A stretch of DNA of 64,000 bases from JAGWBD01 sp965220615 (GCA_965220615.1 CBDCQL010000001.1:496001-560000), one strand, 5' to 3'; counted from the first letter of the stretch, positions 1-8,333 are shown. Translations and numbers: made by a program. The notes: a model not told the origin generated them from the letters alone.

Positions 1-346
1 CGGCCACCGCGCCCAGCGCCCCGCGCGTCCCCGGCAGTTCCTCCACCTGGCCCTGCGGCGACAGTTCCCAGATGGCGCCGCTGACGAAGCTGCCGGTGTA
101 GAGCGTACCCTCCGGCGCGGCGCTGACGGCGGCGGGGTAGGCGTCGTCATCCGGCAGGGCCGCGAATTCGCGCACGCGCACGCCCGCTTCCAGCGCGACG
201 GCGCTGTCACGGCGGCCGCCGGCATTGAAGGTGAGCAGGATCAGAAGGAGGGTGACCAGCAGGATGGCCAGCAGGCCGGCGGCGAAGAGCAGGCCGACAG
301 CGATGCGGCGCCGGCGCAGCGGCAGCGCCTGCAGGCGACGGATCAC
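1..346 (-). CDS. Membrane-anchored SMP-30/NHL-like beta-propeller protein (C-terminus cut by window edge)
   Basis: Only the first 115 or so codons are inside the window. Reading from GTG 346, the product opens with a basic stretch (VIRRLQALPLRRRR), then one long hydrophobic segment (about residues 17-40, rich in Leu/Ile/Val). It continues as an extracytoplasmic part with SAAPEGTLYTGSFVSGAIWEL, which resembles the strands of SMP-30/NHL beta-propellers. The next upstream in-frame codon run meets a stop about 50 bases before the GTG, and no ATG is in frame, so GTG is the only plausible start; no clear ribosome site precedes it. It is the gene immediately downstream of tRNA-Ser on the same strand. 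Function beyond an anchored propeller is unknown. Confidence 0.6.
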   Translation of the reverse strand, partial: MIRRLQALPLRRRRIAVGLLFAAGLLAILLVTLLLILLTFNAGGRRDSAVALEAGVRVREFAALPDDDAYPAAVSAAPEGTLYTGSFVSGAIWELSPQGQVEELPGTRGALGAVA

Positions 347-425
347 CGGGCGCGCATGCCCCGGATCACGCGGGAATTGTGCCCCTCGCCCGGCAGCATG
401 TCACTCCCTGTCCGCAGGCCTGTGG

Positions 426-514
426 CGGAGAGGGTGGGATTCGAACCCACGACGGCTTTGACACCGTACTCGCGTTCCAGGCGAGCGCATTAGGCCAGAC
501 TATGCTACCCCTCC
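426..514 (-). tRNA. tRNA-Ser(GGA), class II, CCA encoded
   Basis: Read on the minus strand, the sequence starts GGAGGGG and ends CCTCTCC with discriminator G, giving a 7-bp acceptor stem with one G-U pair. The anticodon loop reads CTGGAAC (anticodon GGA). A long variable arm (TACGGTGTC...GCCGT) and a GGTTCGAATCC T-arm are present, as expected for serine. A CCA follows directly at positions 425-423, so the 3' end is genome encoded. Plus-strand translation of this gene gives the well-known false peptide GWDSNPRRL. Confidence 0.95.
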
Positions 515-572
515 GGTGCGGCCAGTATACCAAATTCTTGAACCGGGGGACGATTCGCACACGGCGCCGCTG

Positions 573-578
573 TACAAT
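573..578 (+). promoter_or_regulatory. TACAAT -10 element just upstream of the CPBP protease gene
   Basis: TACAAT lies only 7 bases before the ATG at 586, preceded by TG. If it is a -10 box, transcription would start at or next to the ATG, giving a leaderless or near-leaderless mRNA. No good -35 box is seen 16-18 bases upstream (a TTGAAC is 29 bases away), so support is modest. Confidence 0.4.
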
Positions 579-585
579 CGCGGGC

Positions 586-1266
586 ATGACTGCCCCACCC
601 TGGAGCCTGCCGCGCGCCCTGCTGGCGATTCTGAGTCTGCTGGCGGCGCTGGCGCTGGGGGCGCTGCCGGCCCTGCTGCTGACGAACGGGGCGCCCTGGG
701 CGGCGCTGGCCGGCTGGAGCGCGGGCGCGGCCCTGGTGCTGTTTGCGCTGCGCGCCCGTTACCGGCGCCACGGCGCGTCCCTGCCGCTTGAGCCGGGCGG
801 GACGCCCGCCGCGCTGGCCCTGCTGACCGGCGTGGCGGCGGCCCTCTTCCTCGATACCCTGACGCTGGCGTCCGGCGGCGGCCTGGCGACGCCGGAACTG
901 GCGGGCCTCGCCGCCGGAGCGCCGGGCGCGGTCGCCTGGCTGGCGGCCGCCTTGTACCTCCTGCTCTTGCAGCCGCTGGCCGAAGGGCTGGTCTTCCGCG
1001 GCCTGCTGCAACCCGCGTTGCAGGCCCGCAGCAGCCGGCGACTCGCCCTGCTGCTGACGGCACTGGCCTGGGCGCTGTTTCACCTGCTGGCCTACACAGG
1101 CGCGCCCGCCGGCGCGGACTCCGCGGCGCTCATCATTTCCCGCCTGGCGCTCGGGCTGTTGCTGTGCATCCTGCGCGCGCGCAACGCCTCGGCGCGCGCC
1201 AGCATCATGGCCCACGTCGGCATCAACCTCTTTTTCCTGCTGCGCCTGTTGAGTCTCTCGCTCTAG
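586..1266 (+). CDS. CPBP family intramembrane metalloprotease, 226 aa
   Basis: A very hydrophobic protein with about six to eight membrane segments. The CPBP (Abi/CAAX-protease-like) motifs are in the C-terminal half in the right order: AEGLVFRG (motif 1), ALFHLLAY (motif 2, FxxxH) and AHVGINLFF (motif 3, HxxxN). Motif 1 normally reads EExxxR; here the first Glu is Ala while the second Glu and the Arg are kept, so activity may be altered. Family members act in the membrane on prenylated proteins, bacteriocins or signalling proteins; the substrate here is unknown. ATG 586 was chosen because the reading frame upstream runs through the tRNA-Ser gene. The stop overlaps the convergent peptidase gene by four bases. 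Confidence 0.85.
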   Translation: MTAPPWSLPRALLAILSLLAALALGALPALLLTNGAPWAALAGWSAGAALVLFALRARYRRHGASLPLEPGGTPAALALLTGVAAALFLDTLTLASGGGLATPELAGLAAGAPGAVAWLAAALYLLLLQPLAEGLVFRGLLQPALQARSSRRLALLLTALAWALFHLLAYTGAPAGADSAALIISRLALGLLLCILRARNASARASIMAHVGINLFFLLRLLSLSL

Positions 1267-3962
1267 CTGGCCGTCGGCCCGATCAGCTCACCACCGAGGC
1301 GGATAACCGGCTGGTCCAGCGGCGTCAGCCAGCGGTCCCAGGTCTCCGTCTGCATGAAGCGCATCACGTGGGTGTCGTCGGCCCGGCCGACACGCAGGGG
1401 GAAGCGCTCCACAAACTCGTTCACCATCCGGCTCGACATGAAGAGCAGCGGATTGAGGATGTAACTGTCCTTGTAGCGGATTTCCAGGTGGACGTGAAAG
1501 AGGGTGTCCTCAATGCGGCCCATCTGCGTCCGCGGCGACACCGGGGCCCCGCGCGGGAGGTTGGCCGGGGTGCCCAGATGGCCGTAGATGATGCGATAGG
1601 GGCCGACGCGCACGTCGAGACGGTTGGGGCCGTACTTGTTGCCGCGCCCGTCCGAGACGCCCTCAAGGCCGGCGAACACGCGCGGGCCGGGCCGCACGTC
1701 ATCGTAACAGCCATAATCCAGGCCGCTGTGCAGCCCCTGGGCGTAGCGATGGTAGCTGTATTCGCGGCCGCGCCGCCAGGCAAAACTGGTGTTGCCGAAG
1801 TACTGCGCCCAGTACGTATCCGCCAGGTCCACCGGATGCCGCCGCAGCAGGGTCCCCAGCAGCGGCAGGCTGTCCAGATTCAGAAGAAACTCCGCCCGTC
1901 CGTCCAGGCGACGCACCGCGCTCCAGCCTTCTCCGTGCCGCAGCCAGAGGTAATCGTCCGCCTCCACCAGGCGCGCCGGGTCATCGGGCACGCGCAGGAC
2001 GTCGCCCTGTTCGAGGCGGCCGGAGCGCACTGATTTCGCACCGGGCGCGTCATGCACCGGCAAGGTGAGCGCCAGCACCTGCCAGCGCGGGCGACTGTCG
2101 CGCGGCGGCGGCGCGCCGGGGAAGTCCTCCGGCCGGCCGCGCGCCCCCTCAACGCTGCGGTCGATCTCCGGCGTGAGGTCTTCCATGAAGCGCGCTTCCC
2201 CCTCCAGAAGGCCGCGTTCCACGCTCCAGCCGGGACCGTGCAACCACCAGAGGTAGTCGTCTTCCTCGACCCAGGCGTCGGCGCTCACCTCGATGGTCTC
2301 GTCCTCCAGCAGGCGCGTCTCGTTCTTCGTGCCGGAGAGCGAGGGATGGCTGCGAATGGCGAGGCGCGGCACGCGCACGCGAAATCGTTTGACCGGCGCC
2401 TCTTCCCCAGGCTCAACGTCAGCCGGGAGCTCGACTTCTTCCGCGCCGTCAACGGTTTCCGTCAGGTCGCCGTTTTTCGTGATCTCCCGGTCCTCTCCCC
2501 CGACCCTTGCCGAGTCCGACGGCCCGTCGCTCCAGGCGCGCAGACCGGCGCTCTGGGCGCCGGATTGCGCCCGCGGCGGCCGCGAGGCGCGCATGCGCTG
2601 CAGTGTCGGCGTCAGGTCTTCAAGGAAGCGCAGGCCGCTGCCGGCAGCCAGCTCTGCGCTCCAGCCCGTGCCATGAAACCACCAGCGGAAGCCGTCCTGC
2701 TCCACCCAGGCGTCCGCTTCCACCCACAACTCGTCGTCGCGCTGCAGACGGGCCGTCCGCAGAAAGTCGCTGCGCAAGGCCGCCTGGCTGCGCACGCTCA
2801 GGCCGTCGGCGAGGACGCGAAAGCGCTTGAGCGGCGTCTCCGGCCCGTCAACGCCCTCCGGCGGCCGCAAGCGCGAGGTCAGCAGGGCCTGACCCTGCGG
2901 CGGCGTGGCGGGCGTGACCTCGACCATCAGGGTGTGACGCCTGTCGCTGCGCCGCTGGGGCAGCCAGCCCTGCGGGCCGCGCCACCACACGTAGCCGTCC
3001 ATCTCCGTGCGCGAGTCGCCGCTGACGTCCACCATGCTGCCATAGGGCAGGCGCCCCAGGACCGTGGAGCGGCGGCGCGGCAGACGGCGGGCGCGCAGGC
3101 TCGCCGCGCTGACGCGAAAGCGCCGCCAGCGGGGCCCCCCGACCTGCACCTGGGCCCCCTGCGGGTTGATGCCGCGCACGGCCTGCAGGACCGGCTCGCT
3201 GGAGCAGTCGCCGCCGTAACGAAAGAGGCTCAGCCCGCTGGCGCCCTTGCTCCAGGCGCCGGCCGCGGCCCGCGCGATGTGCTCCGGCGGCACCGGGCCG
3301 GGCCGCGGATAGGTCTGCAACATGGGCACCAGCGGCAAGCCGTAACGCTCCAGGGTGCCGAAGGCCTGGTCCAGCCAGGCGTCGGCGCTGCTGCGGCCGC
3401 CGCCGAACTCGTAGTGGAAGATCATGGGATGCAGGCTCTGCACCCAGGGCGCCCACTCGCGCAGATGGATATTGGCCGGGTGCCGGCCGCGCGCGTCGAG
3501 GTTCAGCCCCAGGTGAAAGTCCGGCGCGATGCCGGCGCGGATGCGCGCGATGAGTTCGCGGGCGCGGGCCGCGTCGCCGGCGCTGAAGTAGCTGCCGCCG
3601 GGCTCGGCCTCGAAGGCCAGCAGCATGGAGCGGACGCCAGGCACCCTGCAGGCCGCGGTGACGAGGCGCACCTCCGCGTCCAGGTCCACGCCGCGCAACA
3701 CGCACCACAAATGCGTCTCCAGCCCCCGTCGACCCAGGGTGCGCACCCAGCGCTGCAGGGTCGCGGGGCCGGTGATCGCCAGGGCTGGCCGGCTTTCGCG
3801 CGCGCCCTGCCAGTCGGCGCCGTGGCTGGTCTTGAGCAGCAGGCCGGACACGTTGGGCGTGGCGCTGCGGATGCGCTCCGCCAGCGCGGCAACGTCCGTC
3901 TCCAAAACGTGGTCGCCGCCCAGGTGGACCCACAGCAGGCGTTCGTCAAAAGGTGTGCTCAC
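1263..3962 (-). CDS. M23 family metallopeptidase with N-terminal glycosidase-like domain and SH3-like modules
   Basis: About 899 residues. The N-terminal ~280 residues (LLLKTSHGADW, SLHPMIFHYEFGG, SGLSLFRYGGDC) look like a TIM-barrel glycosidase-type fold. The middle has several repeated SH3-like units, each with a phrase such as ADAWVEQDGFRWWFHGTGW or ADDYLWLRHGEGW. The C-terminus is an M23 (LytM) peptidase domain with zinc ligands in HSGLDYG (near residue 744) and HVHLEIR (near 822). M23 enzymes cut peptidoglycan cross-links. No signal peptide is visible. ATG 3989 is nine codons upstream but has no ribosome site, whereas GTG 3962 follows GGGAAGG at good spacing, so GTG is preferred. Convergent with the CPBP gene. 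Confidence 0.8.
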   Translation of the reverse strand: MSTPFDERLLWVHLGGDHVLETDVAALAERIRSATPNVSGLLLKTSHGADWQGARESRPALAITGPATLQRWVRTLGRRGLETHLWCVLRGVDLDAEVRLVTAACRVPGVRSMLLAFEAEPGGSYFSAGDAARARELIARIRAGIAPDFHLGLNLDARGRHPANIHLREWAPWVQSLHPMIFHYEFGGGRSSADAWLDQAFGTLERYGLPLVPMLQTYPRPGPVPPEHIARAAAGAWSKGASGLSLFRYGGDCSSEPVLQAVRGINPQGAQVQVGGPRWRRFRVSAASLRARRLPRRRSTVLGRLPYGSMVDVSGDSRTEMDGYVWWRGPQGWLPQRRSDRRHTLMVEVTPATPPQGQALLTSRLRPPEGVDGPETPLKRFRVLADGLSVRSQAALRSDFLRTARLQRDDELWVEADAWVEQDGFRWWFHGTGWSAELAAGSGLRFLEDLTPTLQRMRASRPPRAQSGAQSAGLRAWSDGPSDSARVGGEDREITKNGDLTETVDGAEEVELPADVEPGEEAPVKRFRVRVPRLAIRSHPSLSGTKNETRLLEDETIEVSADAWVEEDDYLWWLHGPGWSVERGLLEGEARFMEDLTPEIDRSVEGARGRPEDFPGAPPPRDSRPRWQVLALTLPVHDAPGAKSVRSGRLEQGDVLRVPDDPARLVEADDYLWLRHGEGWSAVRRLDGRAEFLLNLDSLPLLGTLLRRHPVDLADTYWAQYFGNTSFAWRRGREYSYHRYAQGLHSGLDYGCYDDVRPGPRVFAGLEGVSDGRGNKYGPNRLDVRVGPYRIIYGHLGTPANLPRGAPVSPRTQMGRIEDTLFHVHLEIRYKDSYILNPLLFMSSRMVNEFVERFPLRVGRADDTHVMRFMQTETWDRWLTPLDQPVIRLGGELIGPTAS

Positions 3963-4034
3963 GGCGCCTTCCCGCCCGCTGGCGGCCATCGACCGGCGCG
4001 GGCTACAATGCTCGCCGACATACAGGATTTGCGC

Positions 4035-4958
4035 ATGATTGTGAACGCCGCCATCGTGCAGGCGCGCCCCGTTTACTATAACCTGGACGCCTCGCTCGAA
4101 AGGGCACAGACGTTAACTTCCGACGCCGCCCGCGCCGGCGCACAAGTGGTCGTCTTCGGCGAGACCTGGCTGCCCGGCTACCCCGCCTGGCTGGACGTCT
4201 GCCCCGGCGCCGCGCTCTGGGACAGCAATGCCACCAAATCGCTCTTCGCCGGGCTCGTCGCCAACAGCCCTGCAGTGCCCGGCCCGGCCACGGATGCCCT
4301 CGGCCAACTGGCGCGCGAGTTGGGCATCGTCTTGGTCATGGGCCTCAACGAGCGCTGCGGCAACACGCTTTACAACAGCCTGCTGACCTTCGACGCCGAC
4401 GGCGCGCTGCGCAACCACCATCGCAAACTGCGACCGACCTATACCGAGCGCCTCGTCTGGGGGCCGGGCGACGGCGCCGGCCTGCGCGCGCCGCAGACCG
4501 CCGTCGGTCGCGTCGGCGCCCTCGTCTGCTGGGAGCACTGGATGCCGCTGCCGCGCCAGACCCTGCACGACGCCGGCGAGCAGATCCACGTCGCCGCCTG
4601 GCCCACCGTGCGCGACATGCACCAGGTCGCCAGCCGTCACTACGCCTTCGAGGGGCGCTGCTTCGTACTGGCCGCCGGCAGCCTGCTGCGCGTTGCTGAC
4701 CTGCCGCCGGGGCTGGAGACGTTGCCGCAGCTGACGCCCGACGACCTGCTGCTGCGCGGCGGCAGCGCCATCTACGGGCCCGACGGCGCGGCCCTGGCCG
4801 GCCCCTGCTTCGAGGAGGCCTGCATCCTGCACGCCGAACTGGACCTGCGGCAGATCGCCGGGGAGAGCATGACCCTCGACGTCAGCGGGCACTACGCCCG
4901 CCCGGACGTGTTCAAACTGACGGTGAATCGCAGCCGCCCCGGCGCGGCCGAATCGTGA
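4035..4958 (+). CDS. Carbon-nitrogen hydrolase, nitrilase family, 307 aa
   Basis: The nitrilase catalytic triad is complete: Glu43 in VFGETWLPGYP, Lys131 in HHRKLRPTY and Cys165 in LVCWEHWMP. The CWEHWMP and GETWLPGYP signatures are those of true nitrilases (nitrile to carboxylate plus ammonia) and close aliphatic amidases rather than the distant biotinidase or NAD-synthase branches. The product is cytoplasmic with no signal peptide. An alternative ATG at 4008 overlaps a TACAAT box (4003-4008 region) that is more likely the promoter -10 element; ATG 4035 has an AGGA 9 bases upstream. Substrate cannot be told from sequence. Convergent with the methyltransferase-HNH gene, nine bases apart. Confidence 0.9.
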   Translation: MIVNAAIVQARPVYYNLDASLERAQTLTSDAARAGAQVVVFGETWLPGYPAWLDVCPGAALWDSNATKSLFAGLVANSPAVPGPATDALGQLARELGIVLVMGLNERCGNTLYNSLLTFDADGALRNHHRKLRPTYTERLVWGPGDGAGLRAPQTAVGRVGALVCWEHWMPLPRQTLHDAGEQIHVAAWPTVRDMHQVASRHYAFEGRCFVLAAGSLLRVADLPPGLETLPQLTPDDLLLRGGSAIYGPDGAALAGPCFEEACILHAELDLRQIAGESMTLDVSGHYARPDVFKLTVNRSRPGAAES

Positions 4959-4967
4959 CGGCCACCC

Positions 4968-6359
4968 TCACCAGCAGGAACCGGTCATTCCAATTCGCCT
5001 CAGTTCTGCCCTGAATTCCGCCTGCGAACGTGTACCCTTCATGGCATTGCAGGCGTTGCACAGCAACTGCAAATTGTCGAGGTGATGCGATCCGCCCTGG
5101 GCCTGCGACACCACGTGGTCGATGGTGAAATTGCGGAAGGGGAAGGGATGACAGCAACCGGCGCACAGGCCCTCCTGCAAGCCGAACAGCGTGTGCTTGT
5201 GTGTGCGGTAGCTCGGCAGTTTGCCAAGGTCCGTTCGTCGCGGGATGTCCTCCCGGTGATGGACGGGGAAAAGCGCGCCGATGTCGCGTTCAGCACGGAG
5301 CAGCACCAGCTCCGCCGCGCGCGCCGAGAGGTCGATGCCGATCCATTGCCGCTCCAGACGCTCGGCGGCGATGCAGGCCGTACCGCAGCCGCAGAAGGGA
5401 TCGAACACGATGTCGCCTGCTTCGCTGCTGGCCTTGATGATCCGCTCCAGCAGGGCCAACGGCTTCTGCGTCGGGTAGCCGACGCGTTCCTTCGCCTGGG
5501 AGCCAAGCGGGTTGATGTCCGCCCAGTTGGAGTCTACGGGGCGACCCGGCATTTCATTCAGATAACGCTTCAGAGCCAGGCGACCCTGCTTCGACGCGGG
5601 ATACCAGATGCGGCCTTCGGCATCCAGGCGCTGCATGGTCTCCACACTGTAACGCCAGCCATTCTTCGGCGGCTGATAGCCCTTGTACTCATACATCAGG
5701 TTCTCGCGAGGGTTCGGACTGCTGATGTTGTCCAGCCGGTAAGGCCCCCTGCCGTCGTCGTCATCGTGACGGTAGTGTCGCGCTACGTATGTCTTGTCGT
5801 AAGGGGCGTGCACAACGCTCCAGGCCGCATCCTCACCACCGACGTAATACAGGATGTAATCGTTGACCCGCGCCCAGCGTTTGGCGTCGCTGTGGGCTGA
5901 CGTACGCTTCCAGACGATTTCGTTGCGAAAGTTTTCGTCGCCAAAGACAGCGTCCATTGCTATCTTGAGGTAGTGGCCGGCCGTCGAGTCGCAGTGCAAA
6001 TAGACGCTGCCGGTCGGCTTCAACACACGCTGCATCTCCAGCAGGCGCGTCCCCATCATGGTCAGATAGGCTTTCATCGACCTGCCGTGCGCCTGGCCGG
6101 CCGAGTCGATGACCGAGTACAACGCTGGATTGCGCTCCGCGACCTCGCCGTGCTCCTCGGCCGTCACGTCGTCCATCGTCCAGGCGTCCTTGAAGGCCGC
6201 GGCGGCCGCCTCGCTGCCCACCGGCGCCGAGTAGATACGGTTCGAGTTGAAGGGCGGGTCGAGGTAGATGAGGTCGACGCTGTCGGAGTTCATGCCGCGC
6301 ATGACGTCGAGGTTGTCGCCGGTGAAGATTGTGCGGTTGGCCCAGTTGGGCTCGGTCAT
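4968..6359 (-). CDS. DNA methyltransferase fused to C-terminal HNH endonuclease, 463 aa
   Basis: An amino-methyltransferase (adenine-N6 or cytosine-N4) of permuted, beta-type order: catalytic motif IV LDPPFNSN near residue 34 precedes the AdoMet-binding motif I FDPFCGCGT near 320, with YPTQKP just before it. After the methylase fold (about residue 390 on) is a compact HNH domain: CAGCCHPFPF, then TIDHVVSQAQGG, then NLQLLCNACNAMKG, i.e. CxxC, DHV, CxxCN zinc/HNH landmarks. A single chain with modification and cleavage modules suggests a type IIG-like restriction-modification enzyme, although the HNH could have another role. It is paralogous to the enzyme at 11910-13496, which carries a different nuclease. 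No specificity subunit is nearby. Confidence 0.9.
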   Translation of the reverse strand: MTEPNWANRTIFTGDNLDVMRGMNSDSVDLIYLDPPFNSNRIYSAPVGSEAAAAAFKDAWTMDDVTAEEHGEVAERNPALYSVIDSAGQAHGRSMKAYLTMMGTRLLEMQRVLKPTGSVYLHCDSTAGHYLKIAMDAVFGDENFRNEIVWKRTSAHSDAKRWARVNDYILYYVGGEDAAWSVVHAPYDKTYVARHYRHDDDDGRGPYRLDNISSPNPRENLMYEYKGYQPPKNGWRYSVETMQRLDAEGRIWYPASKQGRLALKRYLNEMPGRPVDSNWADINPLGSQAKERVGYPTQKPLALLERIIKASSEAGDIVFDPFCGCGTACIAAERLERQWIGIDLSARAAELVLLRAERDIGALFPVHHREDIPRRTDLGKLPSYRTHKHTLFGLQEGLCAGCCHPFPFRNFTIDHVVSQAQGGSHHLDNLQLLCNACNAMKGTRSQAEFRAELRRIGMTGSCW

Positions 6360-6499
6360 GCCTGCTGCCTCAGGCCTGCGTCAACGTACCATTCTACACC
6401 GGCCTGCGCGTGAACGAACGCAGACCGGCGCGGGCCGCAGACGAAGCATTTGCCGTGACTTGTCTAGTTTAGCAAAGCCCGCCGAGGCTAAATTGTGGT

Positions 6500-6871
6500 T
6501 CACTCATACCACGGATGCAAAACGGAGAACATTGCGTCAGAGAACAACATCAACGCCTCTTCCGCTTCGTTGTCCCTCAAGTTGATATTGCAACTGGTAC
6601 ATCCACTATCACCGACCGCGCGGGGAATTGCAGAATAAAGTTTCTGCAATTCCTCAAGGATGTACTCGTTCGGCTGCATTTGCTTACCATAGCAGTCAAA
6701 AAGCGCTGGTGCGTTGCCAGGAGTAAACATTGCCACGCCGCTCCGCACACAAGCGAAGGCTGAACTCCACAGTTCACTAGGGTTTTCGCTGTCCCCATCG
6801 TTGCCCATCACCGTCAGCGTTGCAGGAGGTTTGTCAATGCTGATAGTCCATGCGCGATTGAACATTCCCAT
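6500..6871 (-). CDS. Hypothetical protein, 123 aa
   Basis: Family not recognised. The start ATG 6871 has AAAGGTG about ten bases upstream on the minus strand. The product is soluble-looking and moderately acidic, with four cysteines including a CTSC pair (GCTSCNINL), and no membrane segment or signal peptide. Base composition is clearly lower in GC than the flanking genes, and the region just upstream and downstream is also AT-richer, which suggests recent acquisition. It lies upstream of the methyltransferase-HNH gene on the same strand, 140 bases away, so it may belong to the same accessory insertion. Confidence 0.55.
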   Translation of the reverse strand: MGMFNRAWTISIDKPPATLTVMGNDGDSENPSELWSSAFACVRSGVAMFTPGNAPALFDCYGKQMQPNEYILEELQKLYSAIPRAVGDSGCTSCNINLRDNEAEEALMLFSDAMFSVLHPWYE

Positions 6872-7042
6872 TTGCCAGACACCTTTCTGTGTTTACCTCT
6901 CAAGGACTCTCGCCACTTCATCAGGTGAGTTTTCAACCTTTAGGGGTTTTGTCCTGCCACTGTAGGCAGCAACCCAATGATAGCACAGTTGTTCTGGATT
7001 TTGTAGGGTGAATTTGTGGGAAAAGGCAAGCCACCACCACCC

Positions 7043-7071
7043 TTGACCTCCCCCCATCGCATCACTATGAT
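7043..7071 (+). promoter_or_regulatory. Sigma70-type promoter of rplJ-rplL
   Basis: TTGACC (7043-7048), a 17-base spacer, then TATGAT (7066-7071). Transcription would start near 7078, placing the whole L10 leader in the transcript. The stretch 6872-7040 between the hypothetical gene and this promoter shows nothing else that can be supported. Confidence 0.75.
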
Positions 7072-7077
7072 GGCCGC

Positions 7078-7165
7078 CAACAGACCGACTGCCGCAGACC
7101 GCAGGCGTGCCACCGGGCACTTAATCTCCTGCCGAGGCAAGGACCCATCCCCCAGGCGAAACTGC
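7078..7165 (+). ncRNA. Ribosomal protein L10 leader RNA (autoregulatory)
   Basis: The leader has the signature core of bacterial L10 leaders: GCCGCAGACCGCAGGCG followed by CTTAATCTCCTGCCGAGG, where CCGCAGG and CCTGCCG halves pair around the kink-turn that binds L10(L12)4. It is located between a good promoter and the rplJ start, and is followed by a terminator-like hairpin. In other bacteria the L10-L12 complex binds this RNA to repress its own operon. The exact 5' and 3' limits are estimates. Confidence 0.8.
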
Positions 7166-7201
7166 CGGGCGGCCCTTGCGCATGCGGGTCGCCCGTTTTG
7201 T
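7166..7201 (+). terminator. Attenuator (intrinsic terminator) in the rplJ leader
   Basis: A 10-bp stem CGGGCGGCCC (7166-7175) / GGGTCGCCCG (7186-7195) with one G-T wobble, loop of ten bases, followed by TTTTGTT. It lies after the L10-binding structure and 35 bases before the rplJ start, so premature termination is the likely output of L10 autoregulation. Confidence 0.8.
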
Positions 7202-7235
7202 TGCCACAAGGTCCGAAAGGGGAAAGGAGCCCCGC

Positions 7236-7781
7236 TTGGCCATCTCCAGACAGCAAAAGGAAGAGCTCGTGGCGGCCTATGGCCAGTTGCTGGGTGGGAC
7301 GGGCGGCTTCATCCTCACCGGCTACAGCGGCCTCAGCGTCGCCCAGTTGCACGACCTGCGCCTGCGCCTGCGCGCCAACAACGCCACGTACGTGATCACG
7401 CGTAACCGGCTCTTCATGCGCGCGCTGCAGGAGAACGACTGGCCCGTGCCTGCAGAGATGCTGCAGGGCCCGGTGGCGACGGCCTTCGCCGATGGCGACA
7501 TGCCCGGCATGGCCAAAACGCTGCTGGCCTTCCGCGCGGACCATGAGGAAACCTTCGTCGTCAAGGGCGGCATCATGGATGGCGAAGTGCTCGGCCCGGA
7601 GGAGCTGGAGGCGCTCTCGCGTCTGCCCACGCTGGACGAACTGCGCGCCAGCCTGGCCGGCATCGTCATGCAGCCGGCCGCCGGCATCGTCAACACGCTC
7701 AATGCCGCCACCGTCGATATCGTCAACGTCCTGCAGGCCTACGTGCAGGACAACAGTGAAGAAGAAGAGGCAGCTGCCTGA
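7236..7781 (+). CDS. rplJ: 50S ribosomal protein L10
   Basis: 181 residues beginning (M)AISRQQKEELVAAYGQLL, with the L10 signature of ITRNRLFMRAL and GPVATAFADGD, and a C-terminal helix ending in an acidic tail NSEEEEAAA that recruits L7/L12 dimers. L10 forms the base of the ribosomal stalk. TTG 7236 is chosen as start because a strong GGAAAGGAG lies six bases upstream; an earlier in-frame start at 7176 falls inside the attenuator hairpin and is not credible. It is followed by rplL after 62 bases and preceded by the L10 leader. rplK, rplA and rpoB are not adjacent in this window. Confidence 0.97.
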   Translation: MAISRQQKEELVAAYGQLLGGTGGFILTGYSGLSVAQLHDLRLRLRANNATYVITRNRLFMRALQENDWPVPAEMLQGPVATAFADGDMPGMAKTLLAFRADHEETFVVKGGIMDGEVLGPEELEALSRLPTLDELRASLAGIVMQPAAGIVNTLNAATVDIVNVLQAYVQDNSEEEEAAA

Positions 7782-7843
7782 GGCAGCCCCGCAAACCGGA
7801 CTGGAAGGGCTGTCCGCAACAGCCTGTAGAAAGGGACAAAATC

Positions 7844-8224
7844 ATGGCTGAACTGGAAAAACTGGTCGAGGAACTCAGCGAGCTCACCATCCTTGAGGCG
7901 GCCGAACTGAAGACCATGCTGGAAGAGAAGTGGGGCGTGACCGCCGCCTCCGGCATGCCGATGATGGTGGCCGCCGCAGCCAATGGCGACGCCGCCGAGG
8001 AAGAGGAGGAGCAGACCGAGTTCGACGTCATCCTCGCCGACATCGGCCCCAAGAAGATCAACGTCATCAAGGCCGTGCGCGGCCTGACCAGCCTCGGCCT
8101 GCGCGAGGCCAAGGAACTGGTCGAGAGCGCGCCCTCCACCGTGCTGGAGCAGATCAGCAAGGAAGCCGCGGGCGACGCGAAGAGCAAGCTTGAGGCCGAA
8201 GGCGCCAAGGTCGACCTGAAGTAG
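7844..8224 (+). CDS. rplL: 50S ribosomal protein L7/L12
   Basis: 126 residues, the usual length. The N-terminal dimerisation domain (LEKLVEELSELTILEAAELKTML), the flexible Ala/Glu hinge (AAAANGDAAEEEEE) and the C-terminal factor-binding domain (FDVILADIGPKKINVIKAVR, LGLREAKELVE) are all present. It recruits elongation factors and other GTPases to the ribosome as dimers on the L10 stalk. It is the second gene of the operon; AGAAAGGGA precedes the ATG. A degenerate copy of its last seven codons lies about 110 bases downstream. Confidence 0.98.
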   Translation: MAELEKLVEELSELTILEAAELKTMLEEKWGVTAASGMPMMVAAAANGDAAEEEEEQTEFDVILADIGPKKINVIKAVRGLTSLGLREAKELVESAPSTVLEQISKEAAGDAKSKLEAEGAKVDLK

Positions 8225-8333
8225 CCGCGCAAAGGCGAAAGGCGTTTATGCTGGAACCGGCTTGTCCCCAGAGCGGTTTACGCCCGGACCGGCGAAGGGC
8301 CGGGTGCGAAGTGGAGGGGGTTCAGGTTTCAGT

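Noticed and set aside
225..461. Plus-strand frame ending GLWRRGWDSNPRRL
   Set aside because: It reads through the tRNA-Ser gene on the opposite strand; the GWDSNPRRL ending is the classic false peptide from a tRNA.
2052..4034. Long plus-strand extension upstream of the nitrilase
   Set aside because: It is antisense to the M23 peptidase gene and lacks any domain; nitrilase motifs begin only after ATG 4035.
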